Assembly: GCF_030052815.1 (NCBI RefSeq)
Contig: NC_079505.1
Span: forward strand, 8,472,898-8,536,897
DNA from: Hevea brasiliensis
Taxonomy: Eukaryota; Streptophyta; Magnoliopsida; Malpighiales; Euphorbiaceae
Direction of reading: 5' to 3'
Length of the DNA: 64,000 nt
Shown here: positions 20,259-33,337 of the stretch, one piece after another
Layout of the letters: each line of letters starts with the position of its first letter
Position numbering within the stretch: position 1 is the first letter of the stretch
Translations under genes and position numbers: made by a program
Notes under the pieces: model-generated
Seen by the model: the letters and a program-made list of their open reading frames with translations, nothing else
Database searches by the model: none
Told to the model about the DNA's origin: nothing

Positions 20259-21241
20259 AAAAAAAAAAACGCAGACCTCCTGTTGATGGATTGGAGAGTG
20301 ACGAGGCCAGAGTGAATAGCGACTCTACGGGCAAGGTCTAAGACTTGGCACAATCTACTAAACTTAACAACTCAATAAAGGATAGCAAGATATGATAACA
20401 AGTGCTGCAGAGTGATGAAACTCTCACGTCGCATTGTCCATATTCAAATTCAGGATCTGCTAGAAAGGACGGAGCAACTGCTGGGCAGCCGGCGGCGATT
20501 GAGAAGCGACAGAACACCAGCAGCATAAGAGGTGCGCAAGCTTGAGGGGAGGGGGAGAGAAGAATAGAGTTGGTGGCTTGGAAGAGGTGACGACGGCAAG
20601 GGCTCAAGGCCGAGAAAAAGAAACAGAGAGAATATGGCGACGAAAAAAGAGGAAACAACAGTGGTGTTGCTATTAGCTTAATAAGGTTGTATACGGTTAC
20701 CGCCGAATCGTTCGAACCTATAGAGACCGTACTGAATTGAAGTTAATTTTATATTTTGATTTTGGTTCTGATTTTACACTAAAAATTAAATCGAAATTAT
20801 ATCAAAACTGAGCCATAATCGTATCAAACTAAAAATCAAATTTATAAATGTGTTTTTTATATTCTTTTGATATATAATATATTTTTAATGTATATATATA
20901 TATATATTAATTCATAATTATATTAATATCTTATAATTAAATATTACATAATTAATAAATAGTTAAAATATATATTATATGATATACCTATATTATTATA
21001 TTATATTATATTATATACTTAATCTTAAATTATTTATGCTTAGTTAAGCATTATATATGATATATTATGTAATAATAATTCAATTTAAAATTTAAATTCT
21101 ACTTTAAATATGACTTTTTTAAGAAAATAATTATATAAAATTATTTCAAGAATCGAGAACCGAACCGAAATTGTACTAAACAGAAAGAAATGAATCAGAA
21201 CTATATCAAAATTTTATTTCGGTTTCGGTTCCTAAATAGAC
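20259..21241. other. Upstream and intergenic region of the ankyrin gene
   Basis: Bases 20270-20690 are GC-richer with no recognisable protein. From 20700 the DNA is very AT-rich, with AACCGAACCGAAA/TTCGGTTTCGGTT words (20770, 21155, 21215) of the kind seen in short inverted-repeat elements. I could not define ends. The solo LTR begins at 21242. Confidence 0.4.
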
Positions 21242-21674
21242 TGTGACGCCCCTTACCCGTCTACTGTATAGCCGAGCAAGAAGTGCTACATTAGGTGCTG
21301 GAGCACCCTATCTTGTTTTATCATATCTATTGTAAACTTTTGATGTCATTTAAAACATGTATTCTATGTGTAGAATTTTTTTTTTTTTTTTTTTATATCT
21401 TATATCTGTGGAGACTCGGACAGAGCCTCTCCTGTTTTATTAGCATTTGGCGGGTTTTCACTAATCACCTGTTAACATGTCTATATTCATTTCACACATT
21501 TCCATATCATATTCTCTTGTATCATATCATTTACAATTATTTATGAGATCTAAAAATTAAGTATCATCTATTGCATTCATATAGAAATTCATAGATAATA
21601 AATTATAAGTTTTCATTTCAATATCAAAGTATTACAAGTTCAAAATGAAATACATCATGACTAGACATAATTAA

Positions 21675-24331
21675 TGTCATGACCCAACCTATGGGCCGGA
21701 CCGGCACTAGGACTTGGGCCAGCCTAAAGCCCCTGAGGCCCGTAGTAAGCCTAATTATTCCTTAACCCAACTCTAAGGCCTATTTGGGCCCAATTTCAAG
21801 AATTCAACCGGACAGAGTCCGACCATAAAATGGACCTTTCAACGAGGAGTTTTTGACTCACCCGACCTGTAAACACAATATATAATCAATTGGGGAGCTC
21901 AGCTCACCCTCCACATACTCAAATGTCATAAAAATAAATGGGAGCTCAGCTCCCTCATCCAGCCCAACAAACATGCATATAATAATAAGTTTACAGGCCC
22001 AACATGACAATTATATTACAGTCCCCAAAACAAATAAATATTTCTAATATATGCGGAAATTCTAGGAGTTAATAGAATTACACAAATATTAATAAACAAC
22101 ATGTGAAGGAGAAAAGCAGGTTAACCACAACAAAAATCCTCCTGTAGCCTGAAAAATAAGGAACAGGAGTGAGCGTTCGATTCAAAGAGTAAAATATCAA
22201 TTTTAACCATAATCTCTATAACTATCTAAAGCTAATGCACCCTGTAGAGTGAAATGTAACATTAGCAATATTTTCACATCATAACAGCAAAAAGGTAATT
22301 TGGAGTACTCACACACCCGATAATGTCAAACAATACATATATGGGAGCTGATCCCCTATACAGCTCTCTTATTCCAACTTGTGCCAGCGAAGAACTCAGC
22401 TCAGACTTCCACTTAATAAATCAAATCGGAGTCCTAGCAAAGAACTCAAGCCGTGTCTACCCCGAAGGATCGGGTCCCAGCGAAGATCTCAAGCCGTGTC
22501 TGCCCGTCCTATCCATAGCCAACACCACATCACACGCACGCCAACTCACGCAAATTGCTCCAAATTACCACAACAACATCCATGGCACTTTAACAGTTGT
22601 GAATGCAACATAAAACATGCCTAGAGTTTAACTACATAGCTACATAGATATAAGTGATGCATGGACATGCTTGAACATATAATAATATCGAAATTATAAT
22701 TAAAATTAATATTTTACTCACAGACTTGACAGTAGTCACTGTGGCGGCTGGGCGGAGGAAGAAGGTTGTCCCGGCTCACCTGACAATTTTATTACAATTA
22801 TTTAATAAATTTGACTCCATACAAATTAAGAAAAAGACCAAAGACGTCCTAAGTCGTGCCGAAAATCCGGCAGAGTCTCCCTTATACCTAAGACCTACCC
22901 AACCTGCAAATGGGTTTAAAACACACTTTTATATCCATCAATCATACACCCACAACTCAATCATACCACACAGCCCCTCCTGGGCCCATCCAAACAGTCA
23001 TCAATCACAATATGTAAAATTACAGTTTAATCCTTATAATTGACCCTTTTTGCAAAAACTACCCAAATAAACTCTAAAAATTCTAAAACTTTGCCCCACG
23101 GTCCTTAGCAATATTACCAGGCTATTGCAAAAAAAAATCATAATTTTCTGAGCTACCACGAATATTTTATGGATTTTTAATCCCATTTAAGCACTAGAAA
23201 ATTATGAAAAAGCAAGGTTCGGGTTTACCTATGCCGATTCTGACTTCGGGGACGCTGTCGGGACGTCTAACAATGGTGGGGTAGCCAAAATATCAGTCCA
23301 ATTCGGAGACTTTTTCGGAAGCCAGTCTATCTGGCTGGAAATTCACAGACCTGGACAACTGTCGAATTTCCGTGAATTGAAGGTACCTACACGAAGCCCA
23401 CAACACGGGGTTCAGTATAAAATTTTTACGGAATTTTCTAAGCTCATTTAATGCTCGAAAAAATACTACGAAGTTTCGTGGGACCCACCGAAAAAGGGTG
23501 TCGAAAAATTTTGAAATTTATATTGCCGCGAAGCTCTCGACGAGTGGAGCGCTCTGGTATTCTCTGTTTTCTCGTGGGGTTCACGGTTTGTGAGGAATCT
23601 AGCCCAAAAGTCAAAATGGGCTAAAATTTCCCAGATAAAAATTGGACAAACCGCTCGATGGATTTTGGTGTTCTTGGTGTCTATGGAAAGCTCTTGAGGT
23701 GTAGATGGTGTTTGACACAAGACCCAGCCCAATTGATGGCCGGATCGGCCGGATTTTGGCCAAGAAGCCGAAACGGTGCGCGCGCTTTTGGTGGTCTTCG
23801 CGCGCGTTTTTCGACCGCCTGGAGAGTAGGCCAACCGTGGGGAGGTGGTGGGGCGGTGCGTCGGCGAGGTGTGGAAGGCTGGGTGGCGGCGAAGCGGCCT
23901 AAGGGTGAGGGAGGAGAGAGAAAAAGGGAAGGGAAGGAGGAGAGGTCGGGCGCGCGAGGGAGAAGAAGGAAGAAAAAGAAAAGGGCCGATCCGATTCGAC
24001 CGATCCTATCCGATCCGGTTCGATTCTGTTGGTTTGATTCAGATATAAAATTTTGAATTTTTACTCTGCCTTGGGATCGAAAATGAGGCCCAAAAATTTC
24101 AAAAAAAATTCTAGAAAACTCAGAAAAATTCGTAGACTCCAAATATATTTTTAGTTTTGCCACGTGGTCTTTAAATTAATTTTTAAAAATCATCAAAGTT
24201 TTATATTTTCGGAAAATCAAACCCGATTTCGAAAATCTGAAAAATTTCAAATAATTTCCTAAAATTTAAATAAAAATAAAAATATTAATATTACTCACAA
24301 AATAATAAATTTAAAAATTTGGGGTGTTACA
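21675..24331 (-). repeat. Tekay-1 3' LTR (2657 bp)
   Basis: On the plus strand it reads TGTCATGACCC...GGGGTGTTACA. It includes a GC-rich block (23700-24030) between AT-rich flanks. A short repeated word around CAGCGAAGA(A/T)CTCA occurs at 22386, 22436 and 22476. Confidence 0.93.
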
Positions 24332-24346
24332 TTCTTCCCCCCTTAC
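24332..24346 (-). promoter_or_regulatory. Tekay-1 polypurine tract
   Basis: The plus-strand run TTCTTCCCCCCTTAC directly follows the LTR. Its complement is a G-rich purine tract two bases from the TG of the 3' LTR in element orientation. Confidence 0.85.
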
Positions 24347-24394
24347 AGAAAATTCGTCCTCGAATTTTTACACAAGGCAGAATAAGGTACTGAA

Positions 24395-25783
24395 TTATAC
24401 ATTGAATAGATAAGGATACTTACTACGCATGTCCCCCTTTGACTCCCAAGTGCACTCTTCCACTGACTGGCTCCTCCACAAAACCTTAACTATTGGGATC
24501 TGTTTTGATCTTAACTGCCTCACTTGATAGTCCACTATGGCTACAGGTTGCTCCTCAAACGTCAAGTTTTCTTTCAGCTCTACTACATCCGGCTGTAACA
24601 CATGAGAAGGATCAGGAATGTATTTCCTGAGCATGGAGATGTGGAATACAGGATGAACGTGGGAAAGGTTGGGTGGTAACTCCAACCGATAGGCAACTGC
24701 TCCAACTCTATCAGTAACCTCAAAAGGTCCAATATACCGAGATGCCAACTTGCCCTTCTTTCCAAATCTCATTACTCCCTTCATCGAAGAAACCTTCAGG
24801 AATACATAGTCACCTACTGCAAACTCTACATCCCTCTGTCTGGGGTCTGCATAACTTTTCTACCTACTGAAAGCTGTTTTCAATTGTTCCCTGATTAAAG
24901 GAACTATCTTTGAAGTGTACTGCACTAGGTCTACATCATGCACCTTCGCTTCTCCCATTTTCATCCAACACAGAGGAGACCTACACTTTCTTCCATATAG
25001 TGCCTCATAGGGTGCCATCCCTATGCTGGAATGATAACTGTTGTTGTAGGCAAACTCCACCAAAGGTAGCTGATCATCCCATTGACCTCCAAAATCCAAA
25101 ACACACATGCGAAGCATGTCTTCCAGTGTTTGGATTGTCCTTTTGGACTGTCCGTCCGTCTGAGGGTGGAAAGCAGTACTAAAGTTCAACTGTGTGCCAA
25201 GTGCCTCCTGCAACTTCCTCCAAAATCGAGAAGTGAACTGGGGCCCTCTGTCAGATATTATGGAAGCCGGAACTCCATGCAATCTGACTATTTCTCGAAT
25301 ATAGAGTCGGGCATACTGTGCAACAGAATATGTGATCTTCACAGGCAAGAAATGAGCTGATTTAGTTAGGCGGTCTACAATTACCCATATCGAATCATAT
25401 CCTCGCGTGGTACGAGGCAACCCAGTCACAAAATCCATAGTAATCATTTTCCACTTCCATTCTGGGATAGGGAGCTCTTGCAGCTTCCCTGACAGCCTCT
25501 GGTATTTAAACTTCACCTTCTGACAAGTTAAGCACTTGGACACGAAGTCTGCTATGTCTCTCTTCATGCCATTCCATTAATAGCTATCTTTCACATCATG
25601 GTACATCTTGGTGGAGCCTGGGTGGATATTGTACAGTTTATAGTATGCCTCTTGCATGATTTCATTTCTAAGATTGTCCACATTGGGCACACATATCCTA
25701 GGACCTTGCACTAGGGCGCCATCATTGGCAAATCCAAACTCATCACCTTCACCCAGCTGTACTCTTTCTATGATCTTCATCAA
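24395..25783 (-). pseudogene. Tekay-1 integrase and chromodomain-like C-terminus
   Basis: The HHCC zinc domain is at 25783-25500, with ...HPGSTKMYHD..., two adjacent stops near 25576, then FVSKCLTCQKVK. The core is open from 25567 to 24860. The first Asp lies in MITMDFVTGLP and the second in IISDRGPQFTSRFW. At the third position the usual SERTIQTLED reads SKRTIQTLED, so the catalytic Glu is Lys. A stop near 24860 separates the core from 24784-24395, which has GPFEVTDRVGAVAYRLELP, then HPVFHISMLRKY, then a chromodomain-like end (IVKVLWRSQSVEECTWE). In active elements this tail guides insertion into heterochromatin. As written this copy cannot integrate by itself. Confidence 0.88.
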
Positions 25784-25798
25784 TTGTTGGTCTCTGTG

Positions 25799-27436
25799 CT
25801 AGGAAACTCTAAATCTATCTCGCAGTTTTGGTCTCACTGAAAAATGAGCCAACAATACCCCCTCATCTGAAAGATTTAGGATTAGACCTTGATCCATCAA
25901 CTCATGTACTTCTTGAATTAACGGTCTCTTCTCCGCTGATATGTGCGCCAAACTGCCAGAAGATTTTCTGCCCAAAGCATCTGCTACTACATTGGCCTTC
26001 CTAGGGTGGTACTGGATGGTGCAATCATAGTCCTTCAGAAGCTCCATCCATCTCCTTTGTCTCAAGTTTAAATTCCTCTGTTGGAAGATGCACTTCAAAC
26101 TCTTGTGGTCGGTGTATATCTCGCACACTTCACCATACAGGTAGTGTCTCTAGATCTTTAGTGCAAAGACTACATCCGCCATTTCTAAATCATGGGTGGG
26201 GTAGTTCTGCTCATGCCTCTTTAGCTGTCTCGAAGCATAAGCCACTACTTTTCCATTCTGCATCAAAACACACCCTAAGCCAACTCTGGAGGCGTCGCAG
26301 TACACGGTATATCCTTCACCACTCATCGGTAGTGTCAACACAGGGGCGATGGTTAGACACTCCTTAAGCTTCTGGAAACTCTCCTCACAGTCATCTGTCC
26401 AAATGAATGGAGCATTCTTCCGAGTCAACTTAGTTAGGGGAGCCGCTATCCTAGAAAAATCTTGCACAAAACGCCTATAGTAGCCAGTTAGACCCAGAAA
26501 ACTTCGCACCTCAGTGACTGTTGTAGGCCTGAGCCAATCAGTTACAACTTCAATTTTCTTGGGATCTACTTGAATGCCTTCACTAGAAACCACGTGTCCC
26601 AAGAATGAGATGCTTTCTAGCCAAAATTCACATTTTGAAAATTTGGCATATAGCTGGTGCTCCCTCAAAGTCTGCAACACCATCCTTAATTGCCACACGT
26701 GTTCGTCCTTGGTCCGAGAGTATACCAAAATGTCATCTATGAATATGATGACAAAATGGTCTAGAAATGGCCTAAACACCCTGTTCATTAAGTCCATGAA
26801 GGCTGCTGGTGCATTAGTGAGTTCAAAAGACATCACCAAGAACTCATAATGACCATATCTTGTCTTAAATGCTGTTTTGGACACATCCTCATTCCTGATT
26901 CTCAATTGATGGTAGCCTGATCGCAGGTCTATCTTGGAAAAGAATCTAGCCCCTTGGAGCTGATCAAACAGATCATCGATCCGAGGAAGTGGATACTTGT
27001 TCTTCACAGTCACCTTGTTCAGCTGTCTATAGTTAATACACAACCTCAAGGACCTATCTTTCTTTCTCACAAACAGAACAGGAGTGCCCCAGGGTGAAGT
27101 GCTCGGACGTATAAAACCCTTGTCCAAAAGCTCCTGTAGTTGCTCATTTAGCTCTTTCAATTCTGCTGGTGCCATCCTGTAAGGCAGCATTAATATGGGG
27201 TTTGTACCCGGCACAACATCAATGTAGAACTCTATTTCCCTTCCTGGTGGCAACCCTGGAAGCTTCTTAGGGAAGACATTCATGAATTCTCTGACAACAG
27301 GAACATTTTCTATGTTGACACCTTCTACAGATGTATCTCTTACCAATGCCAAATACCCTTTTTCTAGCATTAATTGCTGACACCAAATTATATGGAGCCA
27401 CGCTCCTATCACCATCAAAGCTAAACTCTTCCACAC
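25799..27436 (-). pseudogene. Tekay-1 reverse transcriptase and RNase H
   Basis: RT is open over 428 codons (27436-26150). It starts after a frame change from the protease and reads [16 protein letters not shown], then [28 protein letters not shown], a changed [14 protein letters not shown], the catalytic [25 protein letters not shown] and the thumb [16 protein letters not shown]. RNase H begins [16 protein letters not shown] and [17 protein letters not shown]. It is then cut by a TAG that replaces the Trp of the usual WRHYL at about 26150. RNase H resumes at 26128 ([25 protein letters not shown]) and stops near 25799. The catalytic residues are preserved. A single base change accounts for the stop. 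Confidence 0.92.
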
Positions 27437-27857
27437 CAGGTATGTGAAAATACACCTTTTTGTTCCTGCAGTCTAAAGTGGCATAGTGAGTTGCCAACCA
27501 ATCCATCCCCAAAATTACATCGAAATCTATTATTGGTAGAGGAACCAAGTCTGTTGGGAGGATCTTTCCATCCACTACTACTGGGCTACCCGGAAAAACC
27601 ATGTCTACATCTATGTTATCACTAAGTGGGGTAGCTATAGACAAAGGGCATTCTAAAGTTGTAGGGTTTCTACCCAATCTCATGGCAAAGACAGGGGAGA
27701 CAAATGAGTGCGTAGCACCCGGATCTATCAAAACACGAGCCTCATAGGAACAGACTAGAAGAATACCTGCCACAACTGCATTGGAAGCCTGAGCATCCTG
27801 GTGGGTCAGGGTGAAAACCCGAGCTTGACCCCTACCCAGGTGGCGTAACCACGACAT
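27267..27857 (-). pseudogene. Tekay-1 protease
   Basis: The 196-codon frame contains ARVLIDPGATHSFVSPVFA, the retropepsin active site in the D-P-G form. Many plant chromoviruses use D-P-G where D-S-G is expected, so I do not call it a lesion. [19 protein letters not shown] follows. The frame then diverges near 27400, where it overlaps the start of the RT frame by a one-base slip. The N-terminal part overlaps the end of gag. Confidence 0.87.
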
Positions 27858-28205
27858 CGACTTCTACCTCGACCGCCTCCAAATCCACGTCCCCCTTGTC
27901 CTCACATTGGCCATCGAATCGATCTGCCATCTTTGGAATCACTAGGATACAACTGTCGAGGAATATTTGCAACAGAACCCTGTGACCCCATTTGTGGCTC
28001 GCTGAACATGGGGCATTCGCTAGTAAAGTGACCTGGTTGGCCACACCTGAAACATACTCCTGAACCCATCAGACAAGGTCCTGAATGTCCTCTTCCACAC
28101 TGTGCACAAGGTGCCAAGGAGGATCTGAACTGGACCAGGCTGTATCTGAACGGTGACCAGCGCTTTGGATTCGGACCATGGTCTGAATTCTCGAGATTTG
28201 TGTCT
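27858..28205 (-). pseudogene. Tekay-1 gag C-terminus with zinc knuckle
   Basis: The zinc knuckle CFRCGQPGHFTSEC lies near 28055-28010, after CAQCGRGHSGPC. It is in a different frame from the gag text that crosses the nested insertion (GFRHKSREFRPWSESKA, about 28210-28150), so there is a frameshift near 28130. The upstream gag is at 40352-41260. Confidence 0.82.
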
Positions 28206-28210
28206 AAAAC

Positions 28211-31200
28211 TGTCACACCTTACCCCTCTGTAAGGCATAACATGATCCCGTAGAATACCTAATGAACTACCGAACTTCACCTACCGATAACTCATTAAGT
28301 ACCCTACAAGGGATTTTAAAACAATTTTCTTATCTTTGACAAGTGGTGAGCATTTCAAATAAGTATTTAAAACATTTAGTTGAAATTAAAACTAATTAAT
28401 ATTTTTTGCCATTTTAGTTTTCCATAAATTTTATAAAAATTTTGTGAGTTTCCTCTGTATTTTGAGAAAACCGTTCTTGAATACTGTAAAAAGCACTTCC
28501 AAAAATATTTCACAACTCCCAACCACAAATAATTCTCAAATAAACTCAATCCAGGCACTTCAAATAATTTCACAATACAAATCAAGATTTCTCATCTCCA
28601 AGTATTTAATATCTTCATTTACAAAACATAAAGTAGAAAATTTATGTTTACAAATATTAAATTCTGAAACAAACCCAAAATAATATTATTACAACTTTTA
28701 TACAAACTTTGTACAAGTTTGCTCAAGACCCATGTACATGTCCATACATTTATGTGCAATATATACATCAAAAGAAATATTTACGATTAGGGTATAAATT
28801 ATACCCAAGACTTCAAGTGATGACTTCACACATTTCAAGCTCGATCTGCTGCTCCTCTAATCTCTGTATCTGCGACAAAGAATAAAGCTATCATTGAGTA
28901 CTAGGACTCGATGGTGCACAATATACTAAAATAATCTTTATGCAAAACTTAAAGCACATTAATTCAAAATTTGACTAAACATGAAAATTAAATACAATCA
29001 TGCATTGTAAGATTTTACATGTAAACCAAGTTTATTTCAAAGTATCAAAACACATTTCATAAAACCCACAGTTAGATCACGCCATTCGAAACAAATAGAA
29101 TCTCAATAGCCCGAGACTAAAGAGAAATCATATGAATCTCAATAGCCAGAGGCTAAAGAGAAATCATATCACAAAGCTAGCTAGCTCAAATATATGGATA
29201 TCCATTCACATCCTCTTCTCTTGGCACACCTCAACACTTCTCCAGAGAAGGAATCAAAATTCGAAACTAATTACCCCCACTAGTCGTGCTAGTGAGGTGT
29301 TCAAATATATGGTCATGACACTGTGGTTTCAAAACTTATCTTAATAATTTGCTAAACATTGTCATTTCAAATATACACAATAAATTTCACAATTTGAATC
29401 AAAACATCATAAGTAAGGTCACAATACTTTCAACAATTCAAAGCAACAATAAAATGCATATTTCATTCATTTAATCAATGAATTTTTTTAGAGCATAGTA
29501 ATATTGTGCACAAACCTCAAACGAGTCGTCCTTTAGCCTCGACTCGGTTCCTCGGGTTCCTTCCCGATATTCTTTTCAACTGAAACACATAATTTTACAA
29601 TGTTTCAGTACTAGAACTTAAAATAAATTCAAAATAAACTTAGCTTCACATTTACCTAACTCTAACGTGTTAAATTCGACGTTCTCGAAATTTTGTGTTT
29701 CGGGTTACTATTCACTGCACTATTCAAGTCCAATTATTGACTTTCTAAGGCTTAATAGGTATGGGAACTCCAACTTCACCCACATACCACATTTTGGTCA
29801 CCAAACTTGTTGGTTTTGGTCATTTGTTTAAAGCTTAGGTCATTTTGGCAAAATTGCCAATTTTTGGTTTTTGTTTTCCTAAGTTGCACTATTCCATTGG
29901 TCGATCTACTGTTGGAATTTGACAAAACTTCCTTCATAGAAAATGTTCCTTATTGTCTTAAGTGTATTCTCATTTTTGGATCACCTCAATCGGAGTTTTG
30001 CAGCTCAAGTTATGGCCAAAATAAGTTTACTGCTCACGTGCAATCGCTCATACCGCAATTTAGGTGCTGGCAGGTTTTGGTTCAACTTTGGTCAATTATT
30101 TGATCAAGTTAAGTTCATAATTTGGTCTCACTTTCTTCATATGAAATGTTGTACTATGTCTTAGGTTTCCATCGGTTCAAGAATCGCCTAAATCCGAGTT
30201 TTCTAGAGAGAGTTATAGCTATCCAAACTTTGCTACTCAACTAAAAATCTGCAGAATTTCAGTACAGAAATTTTAACTTTGCTCAATGATTTGAATGAGT
30301 TAATGGCATAATTTGGGTTGGTGTTCTTCATGAAAGTTTTAGGTCTATATCATATCTAATTGCTGGTAAAATTTCAGGTCAATTTGACCTACCTAGCTCA
30401 AGTTATGACCAAATGAACAGTTACTGTTCATTTGGTCAGTTTAGTGCAGTGGCAGCCTGCTATCAACTCACTTTGGTCAATTGTTTCACCAAGTTTTGGT
30501 CAGTTTTTGGCAATGGTTCCTTAATGAAAATTGTGTTCTTTTATGTCTATTTTCATCTCCAATTGGTGGCATATCCATTAGGCTTGTAAAATTTGAGTTT
30601 TGGTCCTTCAAAGTAGGTTTGGTCATGCTGCCAGCAGCATGACCATTGGACCTCCGAATTTAACTTAGTTTCCTATCATTCCACACAAGTTATTTGGTCA
30701 TAATTGACCATTATTTCATGTCACAATAGGTTAAACATGCCATTTATGCATTTCTCCAAATTTTGGTTCATAAACCCTAGCATTGAAACCCTAACTCACT
30801 CATTCAATCACAATTGGTGCATTTCCATCTTAACACCATACTAATGTAAGTTTATTAACATCTTTAATTCCCTTTAAACACATCAAACCATACCAATCAT
30901 ACTCCCATCAACCAAGCCAAAATTTCAGTTTAGTCCTTCTCCCATGATTTTATTTCATTTCAAGTTTATTTACAAGCTCTTGATGCCACACTAACACTAA
31001 TTAAACAATAAAAATTGAAGTTTATAGTACTATACCTTGAGCAGAATTTTCTTCCTCCTTTTCTTCAAATTTTTTTCTTTCTTTTCCTTGAATCTTCTTT
31101 CTTAGTTGCCCAAACAAGGTCTACTTATGGTAGAACAATTTTGTATGGTTGGATTTTAGTTTTTCAAGCTCAAAAATGAGCTTTCATGGTGGTTTTGTGA

Positions 31201-31896
31201 GGGAGAGAAGAGAGTGACGTTTTTGAGAAGATGAAGATGACTTTTTGTTGTTAATTTTTTTCTTTTCTTAATTTATTTTAGTTGATGGAAGACCACAAAA
31301 TCCCATTTAATAAATAACTTAATTAATTTCTTATTGACATCATTCATGATGTCATCATCTTTAACTTTTCTATCTTCTTCTTCTTTTTTTTTTCTTTTTT
31401 TTTCTATTAGTTTTTTTAATTTAATTCGCGATTCCGAAATTTTCTTTTCTCCGATTTTATTTGTGATTAGGTCAGAGTCACTCTCGGTCAATTGACCAAA
31501 TTGCCCTCGTCAGTTCATCGGTTTGCAAATAATCCAATATTTCTTCCGCTCACGACCTAATTATTTGACCGACTTAGTTCTTTTTCGTGATTTTCTCTTT
31601 TCCACTGTGTCCATAAGGGTCCTAAGGACCGCAGCGTCACTTTTTACGGTCGAAATTTGAGTTTAAAACGACTTCGCAGTCGTTCCCGAGAAGGTCACTC
31701 ATCGCTGTGACTCTCGGCTCGTTTAACCTCTTATGTTCTGTTTTTCTTATTTGTAGTTAACTAATTAAACATTACTAGTTATTTGTGTTTATGGCTTCTC
31801 AAATTGTCTTAGGTATGGCTCTAATCCCAATAATTGTCCTGATCGACACCTGGCCAGAATAATGAAATATACCAGCTATGCAAACAGGGTGTTACA
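28211..31896 (-). repeat. Tekay-2 3' LTR (3686 bp) with ~195-bp internal modules
   Basis: On the plus strand it reads TGTCACACCTTACC...GGGTGTTACA. Four degenerate modules start with a CTTCAT-like word at about 29932, 30135, 30326 and 30520. A 31-bp palindrome is at 30407-30437. Confidence 0.93.
30407..30437. repeat. 31-bp perfect palindrome in the Tekay-2 3' LTR
   Basis: Arms GACCAAATGAACAGT and ACTGTTCATTTGGTC flank a single T. An identical copy is at 38866-38896 in the other LTR, and a decayed one is at 46038-46068 in the solo LTR. Confidence 0.95.
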
Positions 31897-31909
31897 ATTC
31901 TCCCCCTTA
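31897..31909 (-). promoter_or_regulatory. Tekay-2 polypurine tract
   Basis: The plus-strand run ATTCTCCCCCTTA follows the LTR. The complement is a purine tract next to the TG of the 3' LTR. Confidence 0.85.
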
Positions 31910-31929
31910 AATAAATTTCGTCTCGAAAT

Positions 31930-33249
31930 TTTACCTAGTATCAATGTCTGAATATGTGGGTCTTTGTCTCCTCATGTCCTCCTCTCGTTCCCAAGTAGCC
32001 TCTGGCCCGAATGATGGTTCCACAAGACTTTTACCAACGGTATCTGCTTGTTCCAGTCGCTTCACCTCATATGCCGAATCTCTATGGGTTCTTCTTCATA
32101 TGTGGTCTGGATTCACTTCAATTTCCTCTGGTAGTACATGAGATGGGTCGATCGATACCTCCTCAACATAGACACATGGAAGACATTATGTATCTTCTCC
32201 AACTCGAGGTAGTGCCAAACGATAAGCCAAAGGACCCACTCTCTCCAGAACCTCATATGGCCCAATGAAACGAGGACTCAGTTTCTCCTTTCTACCGAAT
32301 CTCATAATTCTCTTCCAAGGAGAAACCTTGAGGAAAACTTTCTCACCCACTGCATACTCAATATCCCTTCTTTTCAAATCAACATAGGACTTTTGACTGT
32401 CTGATGCAGCTTTAAGTCGATCTCTGATCACCTTGATTTTCTCTTCAGTCTGTTGAACAATTTCGGGTCCGATCATCTTTCTTTCACCCACGTCATCCCA
32501 ACACAACGGGGTTCTACATTTTCTGCCATACAAAGCTTCATATGGAGGCATCCCAATGCTTGATTGGTAGCTGTTGTTGTAAGCAAACTCAATCAAAGGC
32601 AAGTGTGTATCCCAAGCGCCTCAAACTCAATCACACAAGCCCGTAGCATATCCTCCAAGATCCGAATTACCCTCTCGGTGGCCATGCATGCGTGGATGGA
32701 ATGCGATCTTGAAGTTCAATCTAGTTCCTAGGGCTCTCTGAAGACTACCCCAGAATCTAGAAGTGAACCTAGGATCTCTGTCTGACACGATGGATACTGG
32801 CACTCCATGTAGTCTCACAATCTCATCGATGTATAACTTGGCCAATCTTTCTAAACTGTAGTCCATCCGGACTGGCAGAAAATGAGCAGATTTAGTCAAT
32901 CTGTCAACAATGACCCATACTGCATCATGACTCTTCTGTGTCCTCGGAAGTCCCATCACAAAATCCATCGTTATTCTCTCCCATTTCCACTGCATCGTAG
33001 TGGATGTAACAACCCAGCGGGTACTTGATGCTCTGCCTTTACTTGCTGACAAGTTAGGCATTTGGACACAAACTCTGCCACATCTCTCTTCATACCCATC
33101 CACCAGTAATGCTCCTTTAGCCCTCTATACATTTTTGTTCCACCAGGGTGCATGGCAAAAGGAGACTCATGTGCTTCCTTCAAAATGATCTGCCTCAAAT
33201 CAACATCATTAGGAACACACATTCGCCTGGTGTAGCATGAGACCATCAT
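31930..33249 (-). pseudogene. Tekay-2 integrase and chromodomain-like C-terminus
   Basis: The zinc domain (33249-32971) is complete: HESPFAMHPGGTKMYRG, then FVSKCLTCQQVKAEHQ. The core (33103-32627) has ITMDFVMGLPR with the first Asp and SIVSDRDPRFTSRFW with the second. The third catalytic block near 32690 is scrambled by short deletions (HPRMHGHREGNSD in place of an HPQTDGQSE-like text). The core resumes at 32602 (PLIEFAYNNSYQSSIGM) and runs to GPYEVLERVGPLAYRL. The chromodomain-like tail is readable between 32170 and 31950 in several frames (IPLVKVLWNHH...ATWEREEDMR) with a stop and frame changes. It is non-functional as written. Confidence 0.87.
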
Positions 33250-33337
33250 CTACGATTGAGAATTACGGTTTCTTACCTGTCGGACTTCTTCCATCAACCA
33301 CGATACTTCGATCATTACGAGCGACCATTCTAATCGA

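Noticed and set aside
20338..20658. A 106-codon minus-strand frame upstream of the ankyrin gene
   Set aside because: It has no recognisable domain, its composition looks like translated leader or promoter DNA, and there is no supporting splice or start context. I left it as unassigned.
23466..24163. Overlapping open frames of 65-160 codons on both strands, Arg/Gly-rich
   Set aside because: They arise from the GC- and purine-rich block of the Tekay-1 LTR. The same set reappears at 43315-43984 in the other LTR, and no frame is conserved between the two.
27700..27760. D-P-G in place of D-S-G in the Tekay proteases considered as an inactivating change
   Set aside because: Both Tekay elements have it in otherwise well-kept text, and the D-P-G form is common in this plant group, so it is probably the family's normal active site.
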